Of a DNA stretch of 64,000 nucleotides, positions 19,795 through 29,323 are shown one piece after another. Within the stretch, counting starts at the first letter, position 1. Every line of letters starts with the position of its first letter. The DNA is from Mesonia sp. (GTDB lineage Bacteria > Bacteroidota > Bacteroidia > Flavobacteriales > Flavobacteriaceae), in NCBI GenBank assembly GCA_012964435.1, contig DTTX01000026.1, forward strand, positions 62,001 to 126,000, written 5' to 3'. The notes under the pieces were generated by a model. That model did not search any database. It was not told the DNA's origin and was given only the letters and a program-made list of their open reading frames with translations. Position numbers and translations under genes: made by a program.

Positions 19795-21171
19795 CTATAG
19801 TGCAGGAACTCTAACACTTTCTCCGATCCAACAACCAAAACTAATAGTAGATCCGGTTTTGTAATCTGAAGTAAAGATATCTTGTTTCTGCGGAGCTGTA
19901 CCTCTATAAGATGCAGCAGTTTGGCTTGCATTAGACTTTAAAGAAGGGTCTACTTTACCGGCTCTATCTGCATAATCTGCAGCTAACCAATATACCGCTC
20001 TTTTAGTGAATGCATCGTCACCACAACTATTTGCACTACTTGCATACATTTGAGCGATCTTTAAATAAGCCACTCCTAAAGAAGGCTGAAACTTAAGGGC
20101 TTTTCTATAAAAACTTCTTGCTTGAGAAAAACTACCTTTTGTTTTATACTTATTAGCAATCGTATAATATACTTTAGCTTTTGCTAATGGCTCTTCTTCT
20201 AACTCTGCAGACTGATTGTAATATTCTAAAGCTTTAGCACTCTTACCATCTTTATCTGCTAACTGACCTAAGTAGTACGCTGTTTTAGCTGAAGGTTCTG
20301 CTTCATGTAAAGCTTCAACTAACTGAAAGAATAACGGATCGTCACACTCTTTAGCTGAAAGTCTTCTCGCAGCTCTTTTTAACCACTCAGTATCTGTTTT
20401 CTTAGCTTCGAAATCTTTCTTATAAAGAGGTATTAAGTTAGTACAATCTGCTTTCTCCCCTAACATACCATTAATCGCACCTTTAATTTTCATAAAGTTA
20501 GTTAAGTAAATTTCAGAATTACTTAGTACTCTTTGTTCTTTAGAGTTTAACTCTTCACCAGCTTCTTGCTTAGCAATTAATGGCTCTGCTTCTTCAGCAC
20601 GAATAATTTCTTGACGTTCTATTTTCTGAATTAATTCATCATACTTAGTAAATACATCTTGAAGATCTTTTTTACCTTCTTCTTGTAAATCTACCAATAC
20701 GTTGAAATAAGCATAAAGCGCCTTAGGACTATTAAAAGATTCTCTATCTACTGTCCAAGCTTTATCGAAAGCTTCGTACTGCTCTTCTTTAGAACCTAAT
20801 TTGTTATCAAATTTTACCTGAGCGATATCTGCATAAACTTCTCCTTTTTTGGTATTCTGCGGAAAGTTCTCTAATCTTAACTCATAGTTTCTAATTAAAG
20901 CCTGCGCGTATTCTTTTTGCTTTGCAGCATCATTTTTTGCATCGGTGATCAATTGCTTGAACATACGCTCTCCATATTGATAAAGTGCTAAGTTTACTTT
21001 AGGGCAATTATCTGCTAAAGTTTTATAATGAGGAAGTGCTGACTTATAATCTTTAATTTTCGCGCTTTGCGAGAAAAGACTTAAAGTCGTATTACAATCT
21101 ACCTCTTGGGCATTTGCTATACCGAAGCTAAAAAATACTGCGGATAATAAAGCTAACAATTTGATTTTCAT
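19795..21171 (-). CDS. Exported tetratricopeptide repeat protein
   Basis: 458-residue exported protein: signal peptide ending at FGIANAQ (about residue 21), then an alpha-helical body with TPR-like repeats, clearest at about residues 285-370 (AYYLGQLADKDGKSAKALEYYNQ, then a second unit with QARSFYRKALKFQPSLGVAYLKIAQMY). TPR proteins act as scaffolds for protein complexes. Located between an outer-membrane protein gene and lptC with gaps of 16 and 10 bases, it is plausibly involved in envelope biogenesis. Specific function unknown. Confidence 0.85.
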   Translation of the reverse strand: MKIKLLALLSAVFFSFGIANAQEVDCNTTLSLFSQSAKIKDYKSALPHYKTLADNCPKVNLALYQYGERMFKQLITDAKNDAAKQKEYAQALIRNYELRLENFPQNTKKGEVYADIAQVKFDNKLGSKEEQYEAFDKAWTVDRESFNSPKALYAYFNVLVDLQEEGKKDLQDVFTKYDELIQKIERQEIIRAEEAEPLIAKQEAGEELNSKEQRVLSNSEIYLTNFMKIKGAINGMLGEKADCTNLIPLYKKDFEAKKTDTEWLKRAARRLSAKECDDPLFFQLVEALHEAEPSAKTAYYLGQLADKDGKSAKALEYYNQSAELEEEPLAKAKVYYTIANKYKTKGSFSQARSFYRKALKFQPSLGVAYLKIAQMYASSANSCGDDAFTKRAVYWLAADYADRAGKVDPSLKSNASQTAASYRGTAPQKQDIFTSDYKTGSTISFGCWIGESVRVPAL

Positions 21172-21187
21172 AGTTGATTATATAAAA

Positions 21188-22426
21188 TTAATTAAACTTT
21201 CTTTTCTGGAACCATCTATCATTTAAAGATAGACTAACAAAAACGTTAAAGAAATTTTCTTCTACCAAGCCTGCGCTAGTTGTTCCTCTTTTTCCGAGTT
21301 CGAAACCTAGGTTTGCATTGGTAAGCAATCTCCCGGCCGGTAAACCTACTCCAAAAGATATGCCAAACTCATTAATATCTTCACCGTTGATATTTAATCC
21401 TGACTCTCCAAACTTCGCTCCAGCCCTGTAAACAATACGCTTAAAGTAACTTGTGATGTCGTTGTAGTCCGGGATAAAATACCCACCTAAACGGTAAGTG
21501 GTGGCATCTGTATATTCTACATTATTTAGGTCGAAAGATCTATTGGTATATTCACTTGAGCTTAAACGCTGGTATTCTACCCCAGCAAACCATTTTCGAG
21601 GTTTTCCGATACCAGCACCAAATCTTACTTCTGAAGGCAGATCTAGCTCATCGTCTCCCAATTCTATCTCTTGAGCATCAGACACTACTTCTGTATCGTT
21701 ATATCTTACCAAAGTTGCAAGCTCTCTAAAGTTTTCAGACCTTAGGTTTGTTGTTGGCATGTAAGATGCAGATCCGGTTAATTGCAGATCTTCAGAAATC
21801 ATTTTTTCATATTGAAGACCAAATTTCACTTTAAATCCGCTTAAATCTGAACGATTAATTTCTCTAGTCCCGAATTGAATTCCTGTTTGAAAGTTTAAAT
21901 TTTTATTTTGAATGTTTCCGAAGTTATAACTCCCTTCAACTCCTAATCTAAAATTGTCATTTAACTTATAACCAACTGCTAAAAAAAGTTTGTTTAAACC
22001 ACCGCGTCCGGTAAACTCACTAAATTCTGTATCGGTTTCATTTCTTAACTCATAACCTACAGAGGTAAACGGTACGATCCCTAACCCAAAACCTAATTTA
22101 CCGGCAGGAATCCCGATCGCTAAATAGTCTATATTGGTGTTCGACAACTTATCTTCTGCACTGCTCGAAGAAATTTTAGTTTCTGAATGAGAAACTCCAA
22201 TGGTATAAGTTGTTAAAGCTAAAGCTCCAAAACCGGCAGGATTTTGAAGATTAACATGAATACTATCTGATGCTATACTCAAACCTCCCATCGATCTATT
22301 TTCTGCAGTACCTTTAAACTTTTGTACTCCAATACCAAAGAAAGAATATGGAGACGATGTTATTTCTTGCGCACTTAAAGTGACTGTAAAAAACAAAATT
22401 GCTACTGTAACTAACTGTTTAATCAT
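21188..22426 (-). CDS. Outer-membrane beta-barrel protein (FadL/PorV-like)
   Basis: 412-residue exported protein with a signal peptide (ending TLSAQ near residue 19) and a body rich in alternating beta-strand segments. The N-terminal SPYSFFGIG and SMGGLSIASDS..NLQNPAGFGAL segments resemble the plug region of FadL/PorV-type barrels of Bacteroidota. The ATG overlaps the coaX stop (TAATG). No substrate can be inferred. A T9SS-linked or lipid transport role is possible but not shown. Confidence 0.8.
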   Translation of the reverse strand: MIKQLVTVAILFFTVTLSAQEITSSPYSFFGIGVQKFKGTAENRSMGGLSIASDSIHVNLQNPAGFGALALTTYTIGVSHSETKISSSSAEDKLSNTNIDYLAIGIPAGKLGFGLGIVPFTSVGYELRNETDTEFSEFTGRGGLNKLFLAVGYKLNDNFRLGVEGSYNFGNIQNKNLNFQTGIQFGTREINRSDLSGFKVKFGLQYEKMISEDLQLTGSASYMPTTNLRSENFRELATLVRYNDTEVVSDAQEIELGDDELDLPSEVRFGAGIGKPRKWFAGVEYQRLSSSEYTNRSFDLNNVEYTDATTYRLGGYFIPDYNDITSYFKRIVYRAGAKFGESGLNINGEDINEFGISFGVGLPAGRLLTNANLGFELGKRGTTSAGLVEENFFNVFVSLSLNDRWFQKRKFN

Positions 22427-23158
22427 TAACTTTTATTAAATTCTAAAATTTGATTCAAACCTTCAAGTAAGAAATTTGAGGTGGCAAATATGCTATTTTT
22501 TACGTTCTTAGACAAAATTTGACTATCACCACCTGATAAAATAACTGTTAAATCTTGAAAATTTTCACTGTACTCATTAATAAACCCATCAATTTCTAGG
22601 GCTGCTGCTTTTACAACTCCAATTTTTAAGCATTGTTGTGTATCTCTACCTAAAATCGAAGATTCAAAATCACTTAGCTCCACTAAAGGTAATTTTGCTG
22701 TAAATTCTTTCATTGCTTTTGCTCGCATTTGTAAACCCGGAGAGATCACCCCACCCAAATATTCATTTTTTTCATTTAAAAAATCATAGGTTATACATGT
22801 TCCTGCATCGATCACCAATACATTTTGAGAATTATATTTTGCAGAAGCTGCTGCCATTAACGCAATACGATCTATGCCTAATGTTTTAGGTGAAGCATAA
22901 TTATTTTTAAAAGAGACCGGCGTGGAAGAAGAAAGTTGCAAAAATTTTGTTTTTTGCTGAAGAATTTTTTCCCATTCTTGAGGATGGTTTTGCACACTCG
23001 AAAGAATTGAAAATTCAATTAAAGGGAATTTCTCAAAAAAAATTTTTATTTTTTTTGAGAATAATCCTTTTTTCAAAAGCTTCAACCTCCAGCAAGCTAT
23101 CATTTTGAAAAACAGCAATTTTCACTAAAGTGTTACCAATATCTACGATTAGATTCAT
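22426..23158 (-). CDS. coaX: Type III pantothenate kinase CoaX, interrupted by a +1 shift in a homopolymer
   Basis: CoaX phosphorylates pantothenate in the first step of coenzyme A synthesis. Translation from the ATG at 23158 gives MNLIVDIGNTLVKIAVF with the essential DIGNT phosphate motif, but that frame ends at TGA 23033-23035 after 41 residues. The remaining 230-residue frame (22426-23118) holds the rest of the kinase, including GIDRIALMAAA and VIDAGTCITYDF. Removing one base from the A8 run (minus strand, 23049-23056) or the T8 run (23035-23042) joins the frames into about 243 residues, the normal length. So the gene has a single-base insertion, an assembly error, or is rescued by slippage. 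It heads the envelope operon. Confidence 0.85.
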
Positions 23159-23210
23159 TTCTAAATTTTATTTTACAAACATACAAAAAAGAGATTTTTT
23201 CACTTTTTTG

Positions 23211-23241
23211 TTGTGCAATTCTAAAAATGAACATATATTTG
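23211..23241 (+). promoter_or_regulatory. Bacteroidota promoter for tRNA-Phe
   Basis: A -33 TTG (23211-23213) and a -7 TATATTTG (23234-23241) are separated by 20 bases, matching the sigma-ABfr consensus TTG-N19-20-TAnnTTTG. The -7 box ends 17 bases before the tRNA 5' end. Confidence 0.8.
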
Positions 23242-23258
23242 CCACCGCTTAACGCACT

Positions 23259-23331
23259 GGTGCCTTAGCTCAGTTGGTAGAGCAAAGGACTGAAAATCCT
23301 TGTGTCCCTGGTTCGATTCCTGGAGGCACCA
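23259..23331 (+). tRNA. tRNA-Phe (anticodon GAA)
   Basis: A 73-base cloverleaf is complete: acceptor GGTGCCT/AGGCACC with discriminator A, D arm GCTC/GAGC with loop AGTTGGTA, anticodon stem AAGGA/TCCTT around loop CTGAAAA (anticodon GAA), and T arm CCTGG/CCTGG with TTCGATT. The 3' CCA is not encoded (the sequence continues CCG), so it must be added after transcription. A canonical promoter lies just upstream and a terminator just downstream, so it is transcribed alone. Confidence 0.98.
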
Positions 23332-23340
23332 CCGCAGAAA

Positions 23341-23366
23341 CCTCGATCTTTGATCGGGGTTTTTTG
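23341..23366 (+). terminator. Intrinsic terminator of tRNA-Phe
   Basis: An 8-bp stem (CCTCGATC with GATCGGGG, one G-T pair) and a TTT loop are followed by a run of six T residues at 23360-23365. Confidence 0.85.
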
Positions 23367-23377
23367 TTTTTATATCA

Positions 23378-23412
23378 TAAAAAAACCTCGCTTATTTCTA
23401 AGCGAGGTTTTA
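23378..23412 (-). terminator. Terminator of the T9SS type B gene, bidirectional
   Basis: ACCTCGCTTA/TAAGCGAGGT stem around loop TTTC. The minus strand continues with a T run, ending transcripts from the gene that stops at 23429; flanking T residues on the plus strand allow it to work in both directions. Confidence 0.85.
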
Positions 23413-23428
23413 ATTTGGGGCAACAAAA

Positions 23429-26400
23429 TTATCTCTTTAATGTAAAATGAGATTTAAATTGTCTTTTTTCACCTTCATAGACATAGTCTACTAAAAACCA
23501 ATAATCATTTGAAGGCATATTCTTATTATGATAAATACCTTCCCAACCTTTACCTGCGGGAGATATAGTTGTTAGCAGTTTACCAAATCGATCGTAAATA
23601 GTGACTTGGGCATTACTATCAAACCTTAAGTCAAAAATATTCCAGGTATCATTAATACCATCTTGATTAGGCGTAAAGAAGCGCGGATATTTAATTACAT
23701 CTACTTCTAGCACTGTACTTCCGCAATCACCGTATTCTCCTTTTACACTAACTTCGTGCGGACCGGAGGCCACATTTTGAAATATATTACTTTCTTGAAA
23801 CGGCGAACCATCTAAACTATAAAGATATTCACCATATCCGTTTACAACCTCTACATTTATATTAGCTATATCTTCAAATGGCTCAGTAACATTCACCTTG
23901 ATTTCCGGTCTACCAGACTCTAATACGGTTACCGTAGTTGGCAAATAATTACAGTCTGCACCGATTTCAGGATTAATTTTCTCCACTTCTACATAATACT
24001 CTCCAGCTTCCACTGCTTCGTACTCAGGTCCTATATGCACATTCTCATTATTTAAGTACCAATAGACCTTAAATTCTGATGCATCTAAACCGGATATCAA
24101 GTAATAAGAAGATTCTACCTCTCCAGTTTCGACATCTCTACAAATTGCTCCGCCTTCAATATACAGTTGGGGTCTTTCATAAACGGTGATTTCAATTTCT
24201 TTTTCTTTAAAGCAGTTTTCATCATTATTTGAATACGCATAGACGTACACACTATAAACTCCCGGATTATCAAAAACATAATCACTTTCTTGAATTTGAC
24301 CTTGCCCGCCAGACTGCCAGTAATAATTTACATTAAAATTGCTGTTTGAAATATTTGGCAAAGTAAAACTACCACAACTTTCAACATCTTCAAATTCACT
24401 TAAATCAGGTTGCTCCACTTGAATATTAAAACTTACTTCTGTTTCGCATACAAAACGAGTTCCGTTTTTGGCATAAATAAAGATCTCCCTATCTTCACTA
24501 ACCACATAACCGGGATTGAGGTGATTTCCCTCTCCACCACTTTCGGTATAATAATCACCAACCTCTAAAGATGGCAACGTATAAGATTCACACACATACA
24601 CATCTTCTACTAAAGCGATATTTACACCTTCAATATAAACTGTAAAAGAATCTTCATTATAGCAACCTTGCAAATCTTCGTATTCATTATATATGAATAT
24701 AGTTTGTGTTGAAGTAATTATATCGCCAGGAAATAACTGATCACCTTGAGCTAAAGAATCTGTATAATAAACACCATGCTCTATTTCGGGAAGCTCGTAA
24801 GCATCACAATCATAAACATCTGTAAAGTTAGAAACTAAAGGAAATGATCTAATTTCGACCTCGAAAGAGGTTTCGTTATCACAGCCATTCTCTTCGTTAT
24901 TAATATAAATTGTTTGAGTTGAAGTAATCATATCTCCTGCCGATAACATTGTACCGGTTCTTCCACTACCCGTAAAAAATTCTCCATTTATAACAGAAGG
25001 CAAAGTGTAGGTTTCATCTTCACATAAGGTGATATCCTGCAAAGAGTCTACTGGAGGGATTGGTTTAACTTCAATGTAAAAAGAAGTATTATCTGTACAG
25101 TTAGGAAGACTAGTAGTTTCTGCGTAATAATAAATTGTTTGACTTTCTTCTATATACGTTCCGCCTTCAATAGAGTCCCCCTGTCCTTGAGGTTCTGTAT
25201 AAAAACCTCCTACATTCACTTGCGGTAACTCATAACCGCCACACACTACTAAATCTTCAAATTCCGGTAAAATTGTAATTGTAAATTCGTGTTGATTATC
25301 ACATACACCATCGTCGTTAAAAACGTAATAAGTATTAGATTGAGTAATTTCTTCACCACCACTCAACATTAACCCATTACCTCCGGCTTCCGTAAAATAG
25401 TTACCATTTTCTAATGTTGGTAAGGTATAACTTTCACAGGTTATCACATTTTCAGGCTCATCTACAGGAGGCAAAGGAAGTATTGTTACATCAAAAGCTT
25501 CTTCTCGGCAAAACACACCATCTACCTCTGCATAAAACCAAATTGTTTGACTTTCATAAATATATGATCCTGATACTAATAAATCTCCTTGACCTTCAGG
25601 ACCTCCTTGAGCTGTGTAGAATTCTCCCGCCGGCGGATAAGGTATTTTATAATAACCACAATGTTCTAATTGAATTGAATAATCCATAATAATAGCAACC
25701 TTAAAGCTAGATTGATTAAAACATCCGTTCTCATCGGGACCATTAAAAATGTAAACGGTACCAGATTCTACAACCTCATAACCAACAGGTAATTGCTCTC
25801 CTTGACCATTAGGTGAAGAATAATATTGACCGTGTTCTATTTCTGGCAAGACAAAAACTTCACATTCAACCACATCTTCTAATTCTGAAACTTGTGGTGG
25901 CTCGTTCATCTCGAAGGCTACCGGAACAACTTGAAAACAGTTATTATTTCCTAACTCTTCAACTCTAACCCATATCACTACAGAATCTACATCTATAGAG
26001 ACTTCGTAATTTGAAAAGTTTTCGATGGCATCTGTAGCGCTATTCGCATTTTCTTCTGAAGTATAGTAAGAGAAATTATAATTAGAAGCCTCGTCTGCGA
26101 TTAACAACGAATTAGCCATTGGCAATGATAATATAGTATTTGAATCAGGCATTGTACAAATTTGAATAGGCTCCGGAGTATCAACTTGCATAGGATCATT
26201 AACCAATAAATCAAAACTTCCTAAAGAAGAACAGTAATTTCCTGTAACGTTATTAAAAAGCTTTACATATATAGTTTGATTACCTTCACTTAAAAAGGAT
26301 TCAATTTCTGATGAAGGAATCGGATTTAATACTGCTAAATCTGCTTCACTTTCAAAATAATGCAAAACGTAATTACCATTCTCAATCCCTAAGTTTTCAG

Positions 26401-27496
26401 CATTATTATAAGTCAAATCGTAAGTATACGAGTCGCTGCCGGCATAACATTCAATAATATCTTCCGGAGATTGAAAAGTTAATTCTGTAAATTCAATCTG
26501 ATCGCTAATTAAACAGTTTGTCCCCTCTTTAGTGATTAAAACTCCGTAAACACCGGTTTGTGTAGCTTGTATTGAATTAGTAGTTAATCCCGGCACTACT
26601 TGACCATTATATGTCCAACTATGTGAATATTCATTTTCATCTAAACCTGTGGTTATTGTATTAGAATCTCCTTCACAGATTGTTTGATCTTCACCTAAAT
26701 TTACGTCTGCAGAAAAACTACCGGCATCTAAGAAAATAGCCGAATCAAAATTTGCATCGTTTGAATCTGCGATAACTAATCTAATTTTATAGGTAGTTCC
26801 CGGAGAAATATTTGCAGAAGCTTGCAAAGTCTTAGTATAGCCCCGCATGTTTACAGAACTGTTTGATGAATTATTTACATTATAAACATCGAATAAATTA
26901 GCGTGATCAGATTCACAGGAGTTATTGTATTGACTATCTTTTATATTTTTTACAGAAACAGGCGTATCTGTTCCCGGAATAATAGCTAAGTTTTGGGTTT
27001 CACCAGTATCTAAGTTGGTTAACAGAAAAGCAAAAACATCGCTTGAAATACATTGCCACTCGCCATACTCATTAGAAGCAAATAAAAAATTGAAATTAAA
27101 ATTACTTGACAGCGGCACGAATTCAAATTCTAAAAATGCAGTATCTGTTAATTCTGAAGATTGCCCAGACGCCTCATTTATTGACTCCAAATCATTATCT
27201 GAATTGCTATTGAGTTGACTGCTCAAATTTTCTCCGGTATAAGAACCTTCAACAAATTGAGCATTTCCTGTTCTAATAACAACTCCTTCTTCTATAGGAA
27301 AATCTCCACCATTATTGGTAAAGTAAGCGACAGACTCTTGCGATGAAAGCGCCACATTTGAAACTTCAACACAAGCATTATTCAAAAGTATATTAACCAG
27401 ATCTTCTGGTGTATTATTGGTTTGAGGTAAAGTTACCGTTTGAGAGTAACTTAAGGTAGTAAGTAATAAAATTAAATAGGGTAATAATTTCTTCAT
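23429..27496 (-). CDS. Giant secreted T9SS type B protein with choice-of-anchor L domain and eight Cys-paired repeats
   Basis: I choose the ATG at 27496 because it opens a clear signal peptide (MKKLLPYLILLL...SYSQ); the frame stays open 18 codons further upstream. The 1355-residue product has an N-terminal choice-of-anchor L domain (about 25-270), Ig/PKD-like segments (about 275-530), then eight related units of 60-70 residues (about 540-1100), each starting C-x-x-Y-x-LP and ending C-x-x-x-x-SF-x-V. A type B gliding-associated sorting domain closes it (FFTPNQDGINDTW, YDRFGKLL, GKGWEGIYHN). Secreted by T9SS and probably surface-attached; adhesion is an inference. Confidence 0.9.
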   Translation of the reverse strand: MKKLLPYLILLLTTLSYSQTVTLPQTNNTPEDLVNILLNNACVEVSNVALSSQESVAYFTNNGGDFPIEEGVVIRTGNAQFVEGSYTGENLSSQLNSNSDNDLESINEASGQSSELTDTAFLEFEFVPLSSNFNFNFLFASNEYGEWQCISSDVFAFLLTNLDTGETQNLAIIPGTDTPVSVKNIKDSQYNNSCESDHANLFDVYNVNNSSNSSVNMRGYTKTLQASANISPGTTYKIRLVIADSNDANFDSAIFLDAGSFSADVNLGEDQTICEGDSNTITTGLDENEYSHSWTYNGQVVPGLTTNSIQATQTGVYGVLITKEGTNCLISDQIEFTELTFQSPEDIIECYAGSDSYTYDLTYNNAENLGIENGNYVLHYFESEADLAVLNPIPSSEIESFLSEGNQTIYVKLFNNVTGNYCSSLGSFDLLVNDPMQVDTPEPIQICTMPDSNTILSLPMANSLLIADEASNYNFSYYTSEENANSATDAIENFSNYEVSIDVDSVVIWVRVEELGNNNCFQVVPVAFEMNEPPQVSELEDVVECEVFVLPEIEHGQYYSSPNGQGEQLPVGYEVVESGTVYIFNGPDENGCFNQSSFKVAIIMDYSIQLEHCGYYKIPYPPAGEFYTAQGGPEGQGDLLVSGSYIYESQTIWFYAEVDGVFCREEAFDVTILPLPPVDEPENVITCESYTLPTLENGNYFTEAGGNGLMLSGGEEITQSNTYYVFNDDGVCDNQHEFTITILPEFEDLVVCGGYELPQVNVGGFYTEPQGQGDSIEGGTYIEESQTIYYYAETTSLPNCTDNTSFYIEVKPIPPVDSLQDITLCEDETYTLPSVINGEFFTGSGRTGTMLSAGDMITSTQTIYINNEENGCDNETSFEVEIRSFPLVSNFTDVYDCDAYELPEIEHGVYYTDSLAQGDQLFPGDIITSTQTIFIYNEYEDLQGCYNEDSFTVYIEGVNIALVEDVYVCESYTLPSLEVGDYYTESGGEGNHLNPGYVVSEDREIFIYAKNGTRFVCETEVSFNIQVEQPDLSEFEDVESCGSFTLPNISNSNFNVNYYWQSGGQGQIQESDYVFDNPGVYSVYVYAYSNNDENCFKEKEIEITVYERPQLYIEGGAICRDVETGEVESSYYLISGLDASEFKVYWYLNNENVHIGPEYEAVEAGEYYVEVEKINPEIGADCNYLPTTVTVLESGRPEIKVNVTEPFEDIANINVEVVNGYGEYLYSLDGSPFQESNIFQNVASGPHEVSVKGEYGDCGSTVLEVDVIKYPRFFTPNQDGINDTWNIFDLRFDSNAQVTIYDRFGKLLTTISPAGKGWEGIYHNKNMPSNDYWFLVDYVYEGEKRQFKSHFTLKR

Positions 27497-27646
27497 ATAT
27501 CTATCTTTCTCATAATTAGAGGCAAACAACCTCATTCGTTTAAAGTGCAAAAATAAAGATTAAATGCAAATTTTACGTTAAATTACGATTAAATGCAAAT
27601 AAATTTCGACGAATGACAGATTTGAATATATCTTTAGAAATTTATT

Positions 27647-29323
27647 TTGAGGAGTTTTAGAACTATGAAAGTCAATAAATTAGATACTTTACGAAAGATT
27701 TTTTTGTTTTTAATGCTTATATATGTAACATTAAGTATGACAAACTGCAACCACCCCACGACTGTTAATAAAAGCTTAAAAACAGAAATTCTACCTCCGG
27801 AAATTCTGTATGGCGATCTTTTTTACAAAATTCAAGCAAATCATCACTTATTTAAAGACAGCAAAACTTTTGTTGATGCAATCCCAAAGCGACAAGTAAG
27901 CTTGATCAAAGAAGATTTTTCTAAACTCAGGAATCCTTCAGACGAAGAATTGAAGGAATTTGTAATTAATAATTTTCTTCTCCCCGAAGAAAAAAAATCT
28001 TACAAGGCAGATTCTTCAGATATTAACCAGCATATTTCTAAGCTTTGGAAAGTTTTAGAACGTCCTGCAGACGAGAAACACTCAGGAACCTTAATTCCGT
28101 TGCCTCATTCATATATCGTTCCCGGAGGTAGATTTCGAGAAGTTTACTATTGGGATAGTTATTTTACCATTTTAGGATTGCAAGGAGATGGTAAAATTGA
28201 AATCATACAGAATATTGTAGATAATTTTTCTTATTTAATTGAAGAATATGGTTTTATACCAAACGGAAATCGTACTTATTATTTAAGCCGATCTCAACCA
28301 CCATTCTATGCTTTAATGCTAGCGGTGTTAGCAGAAGAAAAAGGAAATGAAATCTTCCTAAAATATTTACCGCACTTAGAAAAAGAATATAATTTTTGGA
28401 TGACCGGTAAAGATCAGCTTCAGCAAAGCGGAGATACAAGACTAAGAACCGTTAAAATGCCTGACGGAGAGATCTTAAATCGTTATTGGGATAATGAAAA
28501 CACCCCAAGACCCGAAAGTTATATGGAGGACATTGAAACGGCTAAAAAAGCAATTCAACTTTATCCCGAAAAAACGAAAGAAGAAGTTTATCGTGATATT
28601 CGAGCAGCCGCAGAGTCGGGTTGGGACTTTTCGAGCCGTTGGTTTTATAATGACCATAACGAAGAAGCAGGATTACCAAATATACATACCACCAATATAA
28701 TTCCGGTAGATTTAAATTGCTTGTTGCATAATCTTGAAAAAACTATTGCAAAAGCTTACAGACTTAAAAATGATACTACTCAAGAAGAGAAATTCAATTT
28801 GCTTGCAGAAAAAAGAAAAGCGGCTATAAAAAAGTATTTTTGGAATGAAGAGTTTGGTTTTTATTTCGATTACAATTTTATAGAAAATGAACATACCAAC
28901 ATCTGGTCTTTAGCTGCTGTATTCCCATTGTTTTTTGAACTAAGTAATAAAGAACAAGCTAATTTTGTAAAAGAAAAATTAGAAGAGAAATTTCTGGTAC
29001 CGGGTGGTTTGCTAGCGAGCACAAATTTCACCAAACAGCAGTGGGATGCTCCTAATGGTTGGGCACCGCTTCAATATATTGCTATTGAAGGTTTAAGAAA
29101 CTATCAACAAGATTCTTTAGCAACAATTGTTAAAGAAAGATGGCTTCATTTAAATAAAAAGGTTTACGATCGAGAATATAAAATTTTAGAAAAATATCAC
29201 GTGATTAATATAAATCGTGAAGGTGGTGGTGGTGAATACCCAAATCAAGATGGGTTTGGCTGGACGAATGGAGTTTACAAAAAGCTCTCTTCAGAAAATA
29301 TAAAAACCACTAAACAACCGTAA
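27647..29323 (+). CDS. treA: Trehalase, GH37 lipoprotein
   Basis: Hydrolyses alpha,alpha-trehalose to two glucose. Both family signatures are present: PGGRFREVYYWDSY near residue 154 (numbered from the alternative ATG at 27665) and QWDAPNGWAPLQ near residue 458. The likely catalytic acid is the Asp of SGWDFSSRW near residue 316 and the base the Glu of GGGGEYPNQDGFGW near residue 527. The N terminus is a lipoprotein signal (lipobox MTNC), so the enzyme is likely periplasmic or surface-exposed. The ATG at 27665 is a better start than 27647. Its 3' end overlaps the convergent glpR by 14 bases. Confidence 0.94.
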   Translation: MRSFRTMKVNKLDTLRKIFLFLMLIYVTLSMTNCNHPTTVNKSLKTEILPPEILYGDLFYKIQANHHLFKDSKTFVDAIPKRQVSLIKEDFSKLRNPSDEELKEFVINNFLLPEEKKSYKADSSDINQHISKLWKVLERPADEKHSGTLIPLPHSYIVPGGRFREVYYWDSYFTILGLQGDGKIEIIQNIVDNFSYLIEEYGFIPNGNRTYYLSRSQPPFYALMLAVLAEEKGNEIFLKYLPHLEKEYNFWMTGKDQLQQSGDTRLRTVKMPDGEILNRYWDNENTPRPESYMEDIETAKKAIQLYPEKTKEEVYRDIRAAAESGWDFSSRWFYNDHNEEAGLPNIHTTNIIPVDLNCLLHNLEKTIAKAYRLKNDTTQEEKFNLLAEKRKAAIKKYFWNEEFGFYFDYNFIENEHTNIWSLAAVFPLFFELSNKEQANFVKEKLEEKFLVPGGLLASTNFTKQQWDAPNGWAPLQYIAIEGLRNYQQDSLATIVKERWLHLNKKVYDREYKILEKYHVININREGGGGEYPNQDGFGWTNGVYKKLSSENIKTTKQP

